Shown piece by piece: positions 1 through 8,959 of a stretch of 64,000 nt of DNA. The translations under genes and the position numbers were made by a program. The notes below the pieces were generated by a model. That model was given only the letters and a program-made list of their open reading frames with translations, did not search any database and was not told the origin of the DNA. How positions within the stretch are numbered: position 1 is the first letter of the stretch; each line of letters begins with the position of its first letter. The DNA lies in the NCBI GenBank assembly GCA_046598415.1, contig JBKJIG010000084.1:62001-126000 (forward strand), read 5' to 3'. The stretch is from VFJZ01 sp046598415. Its GTDB lineage: Bacteria > Actinomycetota > Thermoleophilia > Gaiellales > F1-60-MAGs149.

Positions 1-1277
1 AGCGTCGGCCCGTCGATGCCGAGCGTGGTGGCGTCCACCTCGACCAGCTCGGCGCCCGTGGCGCGCAGGACGTCGGCGTGCAGGCTGGTCTCGCGGTAGG
101 GCGGCGGCGGCTCGGTGACGTCGAGCCAGCGCGCCAGCGGGCGCAACATCAATCCCTGCAGGGTGACCGACGCGACGACCACGAAGAACACGACGTCGAA
201 CAGCCGGCCGGAGCCCGCCACGCCAGCCGCGATCGGGAAGGTCGCGAACACGATCGGCACACCGCCGCGGAGGCCGGCGGCGGCGACGAAGGCGATCTCC
301 CGTTTCGGTATCCGGAACGGGAGCAGGGAGAGTGCCGTCGCGAGCGGCCGTGCGACCAGCACCAGCGCCAAGGCGACGAGGACGGGGCTGATGCCGGCCT
401 CGAACAGCCGCGTCGGCGTCACGAGCAGGCCGAGCAGCACGAACAGCCCGATCTGCGCGACCCAGGCGATGCCCTGCAGGAAGCCACGGATCACCGGGCC
501 GTGCGGCACGTGGGCGGCGCCCACGACCAGGCCGGCGAGGTACGCGGCGAGCAGGCCCGAGCCGCCGAGCGCGACGCTGACGGTGTAGCCGGCCAGCGCC
601 ACGCCGGTCGCCAGCACCGGCGCCAGCCCGGCCGAGGGCAGAGGCAGCCGGCGCAGCAGCAGCACCGCGGCACCGCCCGCGAGCAGGCCGCCGACCGCGC
701 CGATGGCGGCCTGCTGGACGAACAGCACGATCGCGTCGCCGACGCTCTCGTCGCCGATCCGCATGTCGATGAGGAAGATCACGAGCAGCGCCGCGACCGG
801 ATCGTTGAGCCCGCTCTCCAGCTCGAGCAGCGACGAGATGCGCTCCCGCAGGTTGATGCCGCGCGTGGCGGCGAACACCGCGGCCGCATCGGTGGACGAC
901 ACGACGGCGCCGACCAGCAGCGCGTCGGCCGTCGAGATGTCGAGCGTGACGTAGGCCGTGCCGGCCACGACGGCGGCCGTCACCACCACGCCGACCGTCG
1001 CCAGCAACCCGGCCGGTCCCCGCACCTTCTTCAGCACCCGGGCCTCGGCCAGCGCCCCGCCCTCGAACAGGATCAGCGCGAGCGCGGCCGCGCCCACATC
1101 GCGCACCAGCGTCGCGTTGTCGAACGCGATGCCGCCGGGGCCGTCGACGCCGAGGAAGATGCCGAGGCCGAGGAACAGCAGCAGTGCCGGGGCGCCGATG
1201 CGGTCGGCGAACGCGGCGGCGACGGCTCCGACCACGAACACCGCGACCAGGACCGCGAGCTCGATCGGTACATGCAT
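1..1277 (-). CDS. Potassium/proton antiporter, CPA family (NhaP2/CvrA-like), 3' end outside window
   Basis: Inner-membrane cation/proton antiporter, likely K+/H+ exchange for cytoplasmic pH and potassium control. About 425 codons are visible. They form roughly a dozen hydrophobic segments and carry family motifs STDAAAVFA, ESGLNDP and LRGGVPIVFA. After the last membrane segment the chain enters a hydrophilic stretch (GAELVEVD) like the linker to the TrkA-C/RCK domain of NhaP2 proteins, and it is cut by the window edge. ATG at 1277 was chosen over the ATG four bases downstream because only this frame gives the membrane protein. It follows the FeS reductase gene by 49 bases and could be read through from that operon, but a functional link is not evident. 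Ion specificity is inferred from family resemblance only. Confidence 0.88.
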   Translation of the reverse strand, partial: MHVPIELAVLVAVFVVGAVAAAFADRIGAPALLLFLGLGIFLGVDGPGGIAFDNATLVRDVGAAALALILFEGGALAEARVLKKVRGPAGLLATVGVVVTAAVVAGTAYVTLDISTADALLVGAVVSSTDAAAVFAATRGINLRERISSLLELESGLNDPVAALLVIFLIDMRIGDESVGDAIVLFVQQAAIGAVGGLLAGGAAVLLLRRLPLPSAGLAPVLATGVALAGYTVSVALGGSGLLAAYLAGLVVGAAHVPHGPVIRGFLQGIAWVAQIGLFVLLGLLVTPTRLFEAGISPVLVALALVLVARPLATALSLLPFRIPKREIAFVAAAGLRGGVPIVFATFPIAAGVAGSGRLFDVVFFVVVASVTLQGLMLRPLARWLDVTEPPPPYRETSLHADVLRATGAELVEVDATTLGIDGPT

Positions 1278-1326
1278 GCGCGCCCATTGTCGCCGGTCGT
1301 CCCCCGGGGCGGTCCCGGCGCCGGCG

Positions 1327-3315
1327 TCAGCCCGGTTTCGTCCCGCCGCGCTCGACGGCCTGCACGAGCAGCGTCGCGACGTCGACCACCTCGATCTCCG
1401 CACCGGCCGAGCGCACCCCGTCGTCGAGCATCACGGTGCAGAACGGGCACGCCACGGCGAGCGTCGAGGCGCCGGTCTCGGTCGCCTGGCGCACGCGTTC
1501 CTCGTTGATCTGGCTGCCGCGCTCCTCCATCCACATGTGCGCGCCGCCGGCGCCGCAACAGAACGTGCGCTTGCCGTGCTTCTCCATCTCGACCGGCCGG
1601 CCGACGGCGGCGACCAGCTCGCGCGGCTCGGATGCGACGTCGTTGTGCCGGGCCAGGTAGCAGCTGTCGTGGTACGTGATCGTCCGCTCGTCGGCCGCCG
1701 GCGTCAGGCGTCCGTCGCGCACCAGCTCGGCCAGCAGCTCCGTGTGGTGGATGACCTCGTACCGGCCGCCGAAGTCGGGATACTCCTGGCCGAGCGAGTT
1801 GTAGCAATGGGGGCAGGTCGTGACGATCTTGGTCACCTTCTGCCCGTTCAGCGTCTCGACGTTCTGCTGCGCGTAGGACTGGAACGTGTACTCGTCTCCC
1901 ATGCGCCGCGCCGGGTCGCCCGTGCAGCACTCGCGCGGGCCGAGGATGGCGAAGTCGACGCCGGCCGTCTGCATCAGCTTGGCGGTCGACCGGGCACCCT
2001 CGCGGGCCCGCTCGTCGTAGGCGGGCGCGCAGCCCACCCAGAACAGCACGTCGGGTGGCTCCTCGCCCGGCTGCAGCACGCGGACGCCGAGGCCCTCCGC
2101 CCAGTCGGCGCGCTCGGTCTGCGGCTTGCCCCAGGGGTTCGCGGAGCGCTCGACATCACGCAGCATCGTGCCGGCCTCGGCCGGGAATCGCGAGGAGACC
2201 ATTACCAGTTCACGGCGCAGATCGATGATGTGGTCGACGTGCTCGATCGAGACCGGGCACTCGTACACGCACGCCCCGCAGGTGACGCAGTCCCAGACGA
2301 CCTCGTCGGAGACGGCCTTCGGCACCAGCGGCGTGGCGGTGAACGCGGTGCCGCCGCGGGCCGCCTCGAGCAGGCTCGGCCCCTCGGCGAACAGCTGGTC
2401 GCGCAGGCCCATGATGAGCAGCTTCGGCGACAGCTCCTTGCCCGTCTGGAACGCCGGGCACACGTCCTGGCAGCGGCCGCACTCGGTGCAGGAGACCGTG
2501 TCCAGCATCTCCTTCCAGGTCATGTCGGCGATGGTGCCGACGCCGAAGCGCATGTCCTCCTCGGCCTGGCCCTCGGAGAAGTCGAGCGGCTCGATCCGCC
2601 CGCGGGCGCGCGTGCGGCCGAAGTAGACGTTGATGCCGGCCGTCGCGATGTGGAGGTGCTTCGAGTACGGCAGGTAGACCGTGAAGCCGAGGATGATCGT
2701 GACGTGCGCCCAGACCAGCACGCGCTCCATCACCTCGGTGCCCTCGCCGCCGCCGAACAGGTTCGAGACGGCGTTCGAGACCGGCGACCAGGCGGCCGGA
2801 TACTCGTTCAGACCGAGCGCGATGCGGGCGGCGTGCCAGCCGACCAGCGTCACCACGATGCCGGCGATCGCGAGCAGGATCAGGTCGGCCTCGCGCAGGT
2901 GGCTGCCGTCGAACCGGCGCGGCTGCTGAATCTTGCGGATCGCGAAGGCGGCCAGCACCCCGATCAGCACCATGGTGGCGAACACGTCGACCAACAGCGC
3001 GAACCAGCCCTGCTCGCCGAGCCAGGGGATGGTCGAGGTCTTCGACACGACGCCGATCAGCGCCATGATGATGGTCGGGAACAGCACGACGAAGCCCCAG
3101 AAGATGAACGCGTGCACGAGGCCCGGGACGAGGCGCTGGAACAGCTTGCGCTGACCCGCGACGATCACCACCTCGTGCTTCACGCGCGTGGGCACGTCGT
3201 CGAACCGGGCGAGCGGCTGGCCGAGCCGGATGATCCGGTACAGCTGCAGGGCACGGCGGCCGAACAGGCCGCCGGCGACGGCGATCGCGGCCACGAGCAC
3301 GATGCCGGCGATCAC
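1327..3315 (-). CDS. Membrane-anchored (Fe-S)-binding reductase, EtfD/heterodisulfide reductase-like
   Basis: Probable electron acceptor for the ETF encoded just upstream, passing electrons to the quinone pool. The 662-residue protein has an N-terminal membrane part (several helices within residues 1-220, resembling the nitrate reductase gamma/cytochrome b fold, with candidate haem histidines). Two ferredoxin-type motifs follow, CTECGRCQDVCP (about 276-287) and CVTCGACVYECP (about 343-354). Then come two CCG-type cysteine-rich modules (RECCTGDP with TTCPHCY, and YHDSC with FCCGAGGAHMW). This is the architecture of mycobacterial EtfD (Rv0338c type), which replaces classical ETF-quinone oxidoreductase. 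The start is GTG, one base after the etfA stop. Cofactors are inferred from motifs; the partner assignment rests on gene order. Confidence 0.85.
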   Translation of the reverse strand: MIAGIVLVAAIAVAGGLFGRRALQLYRIIRLGQPLARFDDVPTRVKHEVVIVAGQRKLFQRLVPGLVHAFIFWGFVVLFPTIIMALIGVVSKTSTIPWLGEQGWFALLVDVFATMVLIGVLAAFAIRKIQQPRRFDGSHLREADLILLAIAGIVVTLVGWHAARIALGLNEYPAAWSPVSNAVSNLFGGGEGTEVMERVLVWAHVTIILGFTVYLPYSKHLHIATAGINVYFGRTRARGRIEPLDFSEGQAEEDMRFGVGTIADMTWKEMLDTVSCTECGRCQDVCPAFQTGKELSPKLLIMGLRDQLFAEGPSLLEAARGGTAFTATPLVPKAVSDEVVWDCVTCGACVYECPVSIEHVDHIIDLRRELVMVSSRFPAEAGTMLRDVERSANPWGKPQTERADWAEGLGVRVLQPGEEPPDVLFWVGCAPAYDERAREGARSTAKLMQTAGVDFAILGPRECCTGDPARRMGDEYTFQSYAQQNVETLNGQKVTKIVTTCPHCYNSLGQEYPDFGGRYEVIHHTELLAELVRDGRLTPAADERTITYHDSCYLARHNDVASEPRELVAAVGRPVEMEKHGKRTFCCGAGGAHMWMEERGSQINEERVRQATETGASTLAVACPFCTVMLDDGVRSAGAEIEVVDVATLLVQAVERGGTKPG

Positions 3316-3316
3316 G

Positions 3317-4246
3317 TCAGGCTCCCCGCCGCCGCCGGATCTCGGCCGCGATCGCGGGCACGACCTCGTGCAGGTCGCCGATCACCGCGTAGTCGGCGAC
3401 CGACATGATCGACGCCTCCCGGTCGGTGTTCACCGCGAGGATGCGCTTCGCGCCCTTGCAGCCAGCGATGTGCTGCGTGGCGCCGGAGACGCCGCACGGA
3501 ATGTAGATCTCGGGCGCGATCTTGTTGCCCGTCTGGCCGACCTGGTCGTTGTGCGAGCGCCAGCCGGCCATCGTCACGGCGCGCGAGCAGCCGACGGCGC
3601 CGCCGAGCAGCCCCGCGAGATCCTCGATCACCGCGAAGCCGTCGGCCGAGCCGACGCCGCGACCGCCCGTGACGACCACCTTCGCGTCGGCCAGCGAGAC
3701 ACCGCCGGCGGCGGCCGCGACGCGGTCGCGCACCATGACCACGAGGTCGGCGTCGTCCAGGTCCGCGGCGACCTGCTCGATCGTGCCGGGAGCGCCCGCC
3801 GGGTCGGTCGCGACGGTGTGCGGCGCGACGGTCAGCAGCGCGCGGCTGCAGTGCAGGCGCGCCTCCTCGAGCAGGCTGCCGCCCCAGCGCACGCGAGTCA
3901 GCGCGATGGGGTCGCCGGGCGTGACGGAGATGCAGTTCGCGGCCAGCGGCTCGCCCGTGCGGGCGGCGACGCGGGCCATCACGTCGTTGCCGCGCTCGGT
4001 GCCGGCCGCGAGCACCGCGGTGGCGGCGATGCGGTCGGCCGTGTCGGCGATGATGCGCGCCCACGCGTCGGGCGCGAAGCCCGCCAACCCGTCATGACGC
4101 GCGACGTGGACGACGTCGACGGCGAGCTCGGAGGCTCCCTCGTCGGAGCCGATCAGCAAGGCGTGGACGGGGCCGCCGAGCGCCCGGGCGAGCGTGATCG
4201 CCTGCAGCGACGCCTCGTCGCCGGGCTGGATCAGCACGAGGTGCAT
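3317..4246 (-). CDS. etfA: Electron transfer flavoprotein alpha subunit
   Basis: Soluble FAD-binding ETF subunit that accepts electrons from the co-encoded flavin dehydrogenase. It is 309 residues, the usual length. The C-terminal FAD domain shows the family pattern: GGRGVGS near residue 195, then GQTGNKIAPEIYIPCGVSGA, then QHIAGCKGAKRILAVNTD. The N-terminal half is a short ETF domain. The ATG at 4246 overlaps the etfB stop in a TGATG arrangement, so translation is probably coupled. The gene ends one base before the membrane FeS protein starts, consistent with one functional unit: dehydrogenase, ETF, ETF reductase. Confidence 0.95.
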   Translation of the reverse strand: MHLVLIQPGDEASLQAITLARALGGPVHALLIGSDEGASELAVDVVHVARHDGLAGFAPDAWARIIADTADRIAATAVLAAGTERGNDVMARVAARTGEPLAANCISVTPGDPIALTRVRWGGSLLEEARLHCSRALLTVAPHTVATDPAGAPGTIEQVAADLDDADLVVMVRDRVAAAAGGVSLADAKVVVTGGRGVGSADGFAVIEDLAGLLGGAVGCSRAVTMAGWRSHNDQVGQTGNKIAPEIYIPCGVSGATQHIAGCKGAKRILAVNTDREASIMSVADYAVIGDLHEVVPAIAAEIRRRRGA

Positions 4247-5010
4247 CAGGCCACCCCGATCTGCTCGAGCAGGTCGACGACGGCGGGAGCCGCGGCGGCG
4301 CCGGTGCCGAGGATCTCGGCCTGCTTCGACTTGCCCGCCGGCACGACCAGGCGCACACGCTCGAGGCGCGAGGCGGGGTGCGCCGGTGCGGTTGCGGTGA
4401 CCGGCTTCGACTTGGCGCGCATGCGGCCGGGCACCGAGGGGTACCGCGGCAGGTTCAGGCCCTCGAGCACCGTCACGACGGCCGGCAGCGGCAGCGTGTA
4501 CACGTCGCGGCCGCCGCCCGACTCCTGCTCGCACCGCACCTGGGCGCCGTCGACGACGACGCCCTTCAGGCCGGTCGCGCAGGGCCGGCCGAGCAGCCGG
4601 GCGAGCCGCAGGCCCACCTGGTAGCCGCCCGAGTCGGCCGACTCGTTGCCGAGGAAGATCAGGTCGAACGGCCCCGACGCCGCCTCGTCGGCGGCGATCG
4701 CGTCGGCAATCGCCGTCATCGTCGCCTCGGGGTCGAACTCGCCGCCGTCGGTCTCGAGGTGGATGGAGCGCGAGATGCCCATCGCCATCGCGTCGCGCAG
4801 CTGCTCGAGCGCCTCGGCCGGGCCGAGCGTGAGCACCACCGACTCGCCGCCGTGCGCCTCGACGAGGCGGATCGCCTCCTCGACACCGCACTCCTCGTGC
4901 GGGCTGATCGTGAACCCGAGGTGCTTCGTCTCGAGCGCCTGCTGGTCGGCGGTCAGCACCATCTTGCCGCCGGTCAGGGGAACGCGCTTCACGCAGACCA
5001 GGATCTTCAT
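4246..5010 (-). CDS. etfB: Electron transfer flavoprotein beta subunit
   Basis: Partner of EtfA; binds the structural AMP and forms the docking surface for dehydrogenases. It is 254 residues and begins MKILVCVKRVP, the classic EtfB start. A middle segment has the family pattern DLIFLGNESADSGGYQVG, and the ETF-beta-type stretch ALEGLNLPRYPSVPGRMRAK lies nearby. Start and stop overlap the flanking genes by one base each (TGATG at 5010 and 4246), so it is the second-to-third cistron of the dimethylglycine dehydrogenase operon. Nothing is missing or broken. Confidence 0.95.
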   Translation of the reverse strand: MKILVCVKRVPLTGGKMVLTADQQALETKHLGFTISPHEECGVEEAIRLVEAHGGESVVLTLGPAEALEQLRDAMAMGISRSIHLETDGGEFDPEATMTAIADAIAADEAASGPFDLIFLGNESADSGGYQVGLRLARLLGRPCATGLKGVVVDGAQVRCEQESGGGRDVYTLPLPAVVTVLEGLNLPRYPSVPGRMRAKSKPVTATAPAHPASRLERVRLVVPAGKSKQAEILGTGAAAAPAVVDLLEQIGVA

Positions 5011-7526
5011 CAGGACCGGATCCTCAGGTTCTCGGGGTCGAAGACGGGGCGCGGGCCGACGACGTCGACCGTCACTCCGAAGCGCTCGGTCATGTATTCC
5101 ACGGCAAGCTCCTTCGAACCCTCCACGGCGTGCTCCGGCGGCAGGTAGGCGAGCAGGATGTACCGACCCAGCGACGGACCGGCACCGGCGCTGGTGACGT
5201 ACGACCGGCGGCCCTTGGCGTCGGTGATCGGCGTGCCGTCGCGCAGCACGATCGGCTCGCGGCCGAGCGGGAAGCGCTTCTGGCCGGACGCCGACGTGTG
5301 GTCGTCGATCGTCAGCGTGCAGAGGATGGCGGCCGGCTCGGCGTCCCGGTGGCGCAGGTGCGCCTCCTTGCCGATGAAGTCCTGCTCCTTGACGCGCAGC
5401 GCCTGCATGCCGGCCTCGACCGCGTCGTACTCGGTCTCGAGCTCGGCGCCGTACGCGCGGTAGCCCTTCTCGAGCCGGCCGGTGGTGCCGTACACGCCGA
5501 TGCCGCACGCGGTCAGGCCATGCGCCTGGCCGGCCCGCCACAGCACGTCCCACAGGCGGGCGCCCTGCTCGATCGGCGCGTAGAACTCCCACCCGAGGTC
5601 GCCGACGTACGAGATCCGCGAGGCGAGCACCAGCTGCGAACCGACCTCGATCGTGCGGCAGGTGCCGAACTTGAAGCCCTCGTGCGAGACGTCGTCGCGC
5701 GTCACGGCGGAGAGGATGTCGCGGGCGCGCGGGCCCCACAGGCCGATCGTCGTCCACGCCGTCGTCACGTCGACGAGCGACACCGAGCCGTCCTGCGGCA
5801 GCTGGTCGCGGAACCACTTCTTGTCGGCCATGCCATGGGCGCCGCCGGTGACGACGCGGAACAGCTCGTCGCCGAGCCGCATGATGGTGAGGTCGGACTT
5901 GAACCCGCCGCTCTCCGACAGCAGCGGCGTGTAGACCACGCGCCCGACCGGCACGTCCATCTGCCGTGCCGCGATGCGCTGCAGACCCGCGAGCGCGCCG
6001 CTGCCCGAGACGTCGAAGATGGCGAACGCCGACAGGTCGAACAGGCCGGCGTGTTCGCGCATCGCGAGATGCTCGGCGTTGATGATCGGCGACCACCAGC
6101 GGGCGTCCCACTCGTGCGGGCGCGTCTCGACGCCGTACTTCTCCACCAGCGGCGCGTTGGCCTCGAACCACTGCGGGCGCTCCCAGCCGGCGGCCTCGTA
6201 GAAGACGGCGCCGAGCGCCTCGTGCCGCGCGTGCATGGGGGACAGGCGGATCGGGCGATCCGATGCGTACTGCTCGGCCGGGTGCACGATGCCGTAGGTC
6301 TTCGGGAAGGCCTCGAAGGCGCGGGCCTTCACGTGCGCGCGCGTCTTCTGGTGGTCGTGGAAGCGGCTGATGTCGGACGAGTGCAGGTCGATGTGCGACT
6401 CGCCGTTCACCATCCACTCGGCCACCGACTTGCCGACGCCGGGGCCCTCCTTGACCCACACCGCGGCGGCCGACCACAGGCCCTTCACCTCGGGTGTCTC
6501 GCCCAGCACCGGCATGCCGTCGGGCGTCAGCGCGATGAGGCCGTTGATGGCGTACTTCACGCCCACCGACTCATCGCCCACGATCTCGGGCATCAGCTCG
6601 AGCGCGTGCTCCATCTGCGGGTCGAAGTCGTCCTGCGTGAACGGGAACTCGGTCGGCGACAGCGCCGCCTCCTCGACGGACGGGATCTCCTCGGGGTCGT
6701 GCAGGATCGAGCGGTGGGCGTACGACCCGATCTCGAGGCCGACGCCGTCCTGGCGCTCGTACATCAGCACGTCCATGTCGCGCACGATGGGGAACTCGAT
6801 CGCCTTCGTCGAGCGCTCGAACCGCGGCACCGGGCCGACGTCGATCATCTGGTGGACGAGCGGCGTCAGCGGGATCCGCGCGCCGGCCAGCTCGGCCACC
6901 TTCGGGCTCCACACGCCGCAGGCGATCACGACGTACTCGGCCGCGATCGGGCCGCGCGAGGTCTGCAGCGCCTTGATGCGCCCGTGCTCGACGTCGATGG
7001 CGTGCACCTCGGTGCTCGCGAACACGCTCAGACCGCCCGACGCGATCGCCTTCTCACGGCACAGCGTGCCGAACTGCAGCGAGTCGACGACGCCCACGGT
7101 CGGGCAGTAGAAGCCGCCGACCAGGATCGACTCGTCGATGAACGGCACGAGCTCCCTGATCTCGGCCGGCGTCACCAGCCGGGCGCCCTCGATGCCCCAT
7201 GACTTCGCCGACGCCATCCGGCGCCGCAGCTCCTCCATGCGCTCCTCGCTGCGCGCCACCTCGATGCCGCCGCACTCCGTGAAGAGGTTCCACTCGCGGT
7301 ACTGCCGCGAGCTCTCCGCCGTGAGCGCCGTCATCTCCTTGTTGTGGTCGACCGGGAAGACGAAGTTCGAGGCGTGGCCGGTCGAGCCGCCGGGGTTGGG
7401 CAGCGGGCCCTTGTCGATCTGGACGATGTCGGTCCAGCCGAGCCGCGTCAGGTGGTAGACGAGGCTGTTGCCGACGATGCCGCAGCCGATCACGACGCAG
7501 CGGGCTCGGCTCGGGAAGTCACTCAT
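5010..7526 (-). CDS. Dimethylglycine/sarcosine dehydrogenase family flavoprotein (DAO-FAO_M-GcvT)
   Basis: Oxidative demethylation of an N-methylated glycine (dimethylglycine or sarcosine), with the methyl group handed to tetrahydrofolate and electrons to the co-encoded ETF. The 838-residue protein has an N-terminal FAD-binding DAO domain with GCGIVG at 14-19. A GGSTGHAS segment contains His51, at the position where this family attaches FAD covalently. The middle FAO_M linker is followed by GcvT and GcvT_C folate domains (about 430-830, with GRLEKGYRAYGAELE near the end). ATG 7526 is preferred because a purine-rich CAGGAG precedes it. It starts 25 bases after the GntR stop. Which N-methylglycine is the substrate cannot be told from sequence; choline or betaine genes are not in the window. 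Confidence 0.87.
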   Translation of the reverse strand: MSDFPSRARCVVIGCGIVGNSLVYHLTRLGWTDIVQIDKGPLPNPGGSTGHASNFVFPVDHNKEMTALTAESSRQYREWNLFTECGGIEVARSEERMEELRRRMASAKSWGIEGARLVTPAEIRELVPFIDESILVGGFYCPTVGVVDSLQFGTLCREKAIASGGLSVFASTEVHAIDVEHGRIKALQTSRGPIAAEYVVIACGVWSPKVAELAGARIPLTPLVHQMIDVGPVPRFERSTKAIEFPIVRDMDVLMYERQDGVGLEIGSYAHRSILHDPEEIPSVEEAALSPTEFPFTQDDFDPQMEHALELMPEIVGDESVGVKYAINGLIALTPDGMPVLGETPEVKGLWSAAAVWVKEGPGVGKSVAEWMVNGESHIDLHSSDISRFHDHQKTRAHVKARAFEAFPKTYGIVHPAEQYASDRPIRLSPMHARHEALGAVFYEAAGWERPQWFEANAPLVEKYGVETRPHEWDARWWSPIINAEHLAMREHAGLFDLSAFAIFDVSGSGALAGLQRIAARQMDVPVGRVVYTPLLSESGGFKSDLTIMRLGDELFRVVTGGAHGMADKKWFRDQLPQDGSVSLVDVTTAWTTIGLWGPRARDILSAVTRDDVSHEGFKFGTCRTIEVGSQLVLASRISYVGDLGWEFYAPIEQGARLWDVLWRAGQAHGLTACGIGVYGTTGRLEKGYRAYGAELETEYDAVEAGMQALRVKEQDFIGKEAHLRHRDAEPAAILCTLTIDDHTSASGQKRFPLGREPIVLRDGTPITDAKGRRSYVTSAGAGPSLGRYILLAYLPPEHAVEGSKELAVEYMTERFGVTVDVVGPRPVFDPENLRIRS

Positions 7527-7551
7527 GGGGTGTGGCTCCTGGACGGGTGGG

Positions 7552-8208
7552 TCAGAGGACGACGCGGATGGCTTGCTCGAAGCCCGAGATGTGGCGCAGC
7601 ATGGCGGCTTCGGCTCGGTCGCCGGCACCATCGCGGATCGCCTCGAGCAGGTCGCGGAGCTCGCGCACCGCGTCGCCGAGCGTCTCGACGCGGTCGAGGG
7701 CGAGGAACCAGATGCGCAGGCTCAGCAGGTAGTGCTCGCCGAGGGCCGCCATCAGGAACGGGTTGTGCGTGCAGCGGTAGACGTGCCGGTGGATGCGCTG
7801 GTCGAGGTCGATCAGGCTGCGCTCGTCGCCACCGGCGTCGTCCAGCTCGGCGATCAGCTGCTCCGTGACGGCGCGGTCGGCGGGCGTGCGGCGCACGGCC
7901 GCGGCTCGCGCGGCGGGCGGCTCGAGCAGCCGGCGCACCTCGGAGAGGCCGGCCAGGTCACCGGCGTTGACGCCGGTCACGAGCACGCCGCGGCGCGGGA
8001 AGATCTCGACCAGTCGCTCGTTGGCGAGCGTCCGCAGCGCCTCGCGGATCGGCGTGCGCCCGAGCTGCGTGCGCTCCATCAGATCGCGCTCGCTGATGGC
8101 CGCGCCGGGCGCCAGTTCGAGGGTCACGATCATCTCCCGCAACCGGTAGTACGCCTGGTCGGAGAGCGACGTCGCAGTGTCGGCCTCGGGCTGATGGAGG
8201 AGTCGCAC
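7552..8208 (-). CDS. GntR-family transcriptional regulator, FCD subfamily
   Basis: DNA-binding repressor or activator, first gene of the N-methylglycine oxidation operon and probably its ligand-responsive regulator. The 218-residue protein has an N-terminal winged helix (SDQAYYRLREMIV, then RTPIREALRTLANERLVE with RRGVLV as the wing). The all-helical FCD effector domain fills residues 90-215, with candidate metal-ligand histidines in DQRIHRHVYR and HISGFE. The start is GTG at 8208. No Shine-Dalgarno sequence precedes it; instead TATATT lies six bases upstream, so the mRNA may be leaderless. A palindrome overlaps that hexamer, which suggests autoregulation. The effector (dimethylglycine, sarcosine or another) is unknown. 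Confidence 0.9.
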   Translation of the reverse strand: MRLLHQPEADTATSLSDQAYYRLREMIVTLELAPGAAISERDLMERTQLGRTPIREALRTLANERLVEIFPRRGVLVTGVNAGDLAGLSEVRRLLEPPAARAAAVRRTPADRAVTEQLIAELDDAGGDERSLIDLDQRIHRHVYRCTHNPFLMAALGEHYLLSLRIWFLALDRVETLGDAVRELRDLLEAIRDGAGDRAEAAMLRHISGFEQAIRVVL

Positions 8209-8214
8209 CGGGAG

Positions 8215-8230
8215 AATATATCAGCGATAT
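8215..8230 (-). promoter_or_regulatory. Candidate leaderless promoter (-10) with overlapping palindromic operator for gntR
   Basis: On the minus strand TATATT (8220-8215) sits six bases before the GTG start at 8208, which would place transcription initiation at the start codon. An imperfect palindrome with arms ATATC (8218-8222) and GATAT (8226-8230) around a three-base centre overlaps the hexamer. This is typical of an autoregulatory GntR site. Inference from sequence layout only. Confidence 0.45.
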
Positions 8231-8231
8231 G

Positions 8232-8591
8232 TCACGAATGCGAGCGGTGCCGCCCGCGCACCTCGGCCGCGGCGGCGATGGCGATGGCGAGCACCGCCAG
8301 CACGACCCACGGGAGGGAGTTCAGCGTCTCGTCGCACGTTGTCGTCGTCCCCGACGCGGTGCACGTGCTGCCGTCCGGCCCGCGGTTCAGGTAGGCGATG
8401 AACAGCAGCGCGGCGGCCACGCCGAGCGGGCTGGCGACGAGCGCCTGCCGGCGGGCGGTGCCGCGTAGCGCGATGAAGGCAGCCAGGACGGGCAGGGGCA
8501 GGAGGAACGGCAGGGCCACGGCCCCGAGCACGAGCGCCGCCCCGCAAACGAGCCAGAACACCCACCACCCGAGATCCGCCACCCGAGCCAT
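8232..8591 (-). CDS. Small membrane protein of unknown function
   Basis: A 119-residue hypothetical protein starting MARVADLGWW at ATG 8591. Hydrophobic segments lie at about 8-42 (one long or two closely spaced helices), 54-68 and 92-110. A short loop rich in Thr and Ser with two cysteines (STCTASGTTTTC) lies before the last helix and may be exposed outside the membrane and disulfide-bonded. A longer upstream reading frame exists, but its N-terminal extension is arginine-rich and looks non-coding. It lies just upstream of the gntR promoter in the same direction and could read into it. No family was recognised. Confidence 0.55.
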   Translation of the reverse strand: MARVADLGWWVFWLVCGAALVLGAVALPFLLPLPVLAAFIALRGTARRQALVASPLGVAAALLFIAYLNRGPDGSTCTASGTTTTCDETLNSLPWVVLAVLAIAIAAAAEVRGRHRSHS

Positions 8592-8727
8592 GCGACCACG
8601 ATACCGCTCGGCGCGTCGGCCCGGCCCCGAGGTGCCGGAGCACCGGCGACGAAGCCCGGGCGCAGGCGACGGAGCGGCGCTGTGTCGCCGGCGGCCACGG
8701 GTTGCCTGTCTCGTCACAGGATCGTGA

Positions 8728-8900
8728 CGGTTCTGGCACGGTCGGCGCGTGGTCCGGCACGCGGTGACCGGCCCGCGCGGTTTCGTGCCGGCACGGATCC
8801 GTCAGAGCGTGGCGGTTTGGTGCTGGCACGGATGCGACAGGCTCGATCGCAGACCCCGCGATTCCACCGTGATCGTTTGGGTGCCTGGCACCGAAACGGG
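8728..8900. repeat. Cluster of degenerate GTGCC/GGCAC palindromic elements
   Basis: Four related segments follow a loose pattern of CGGTTT, then a GTGCC-GGCAC type palindrome, then CGGA or CGAA: 8728-8741, 8778-8797, 8813-8832 and 8874-8900. The last contains GTGCCTGGCAC at 8881-8891 flanked by GTTTGG and CGAAAC. The same 11-base core recurs in two other intergenic regions of the window (26459-26469 and 55535-55545) and as a variant at 18501-18513. The rest of 8592-8960 shows no credible gene. Confidence 0.45.
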
Positions 8901-8959
8901 AATCGCGGCACACGTTCGCGCGTGGATTTCACACTTCGGGCACGAAGCGCGCGCGGGCG

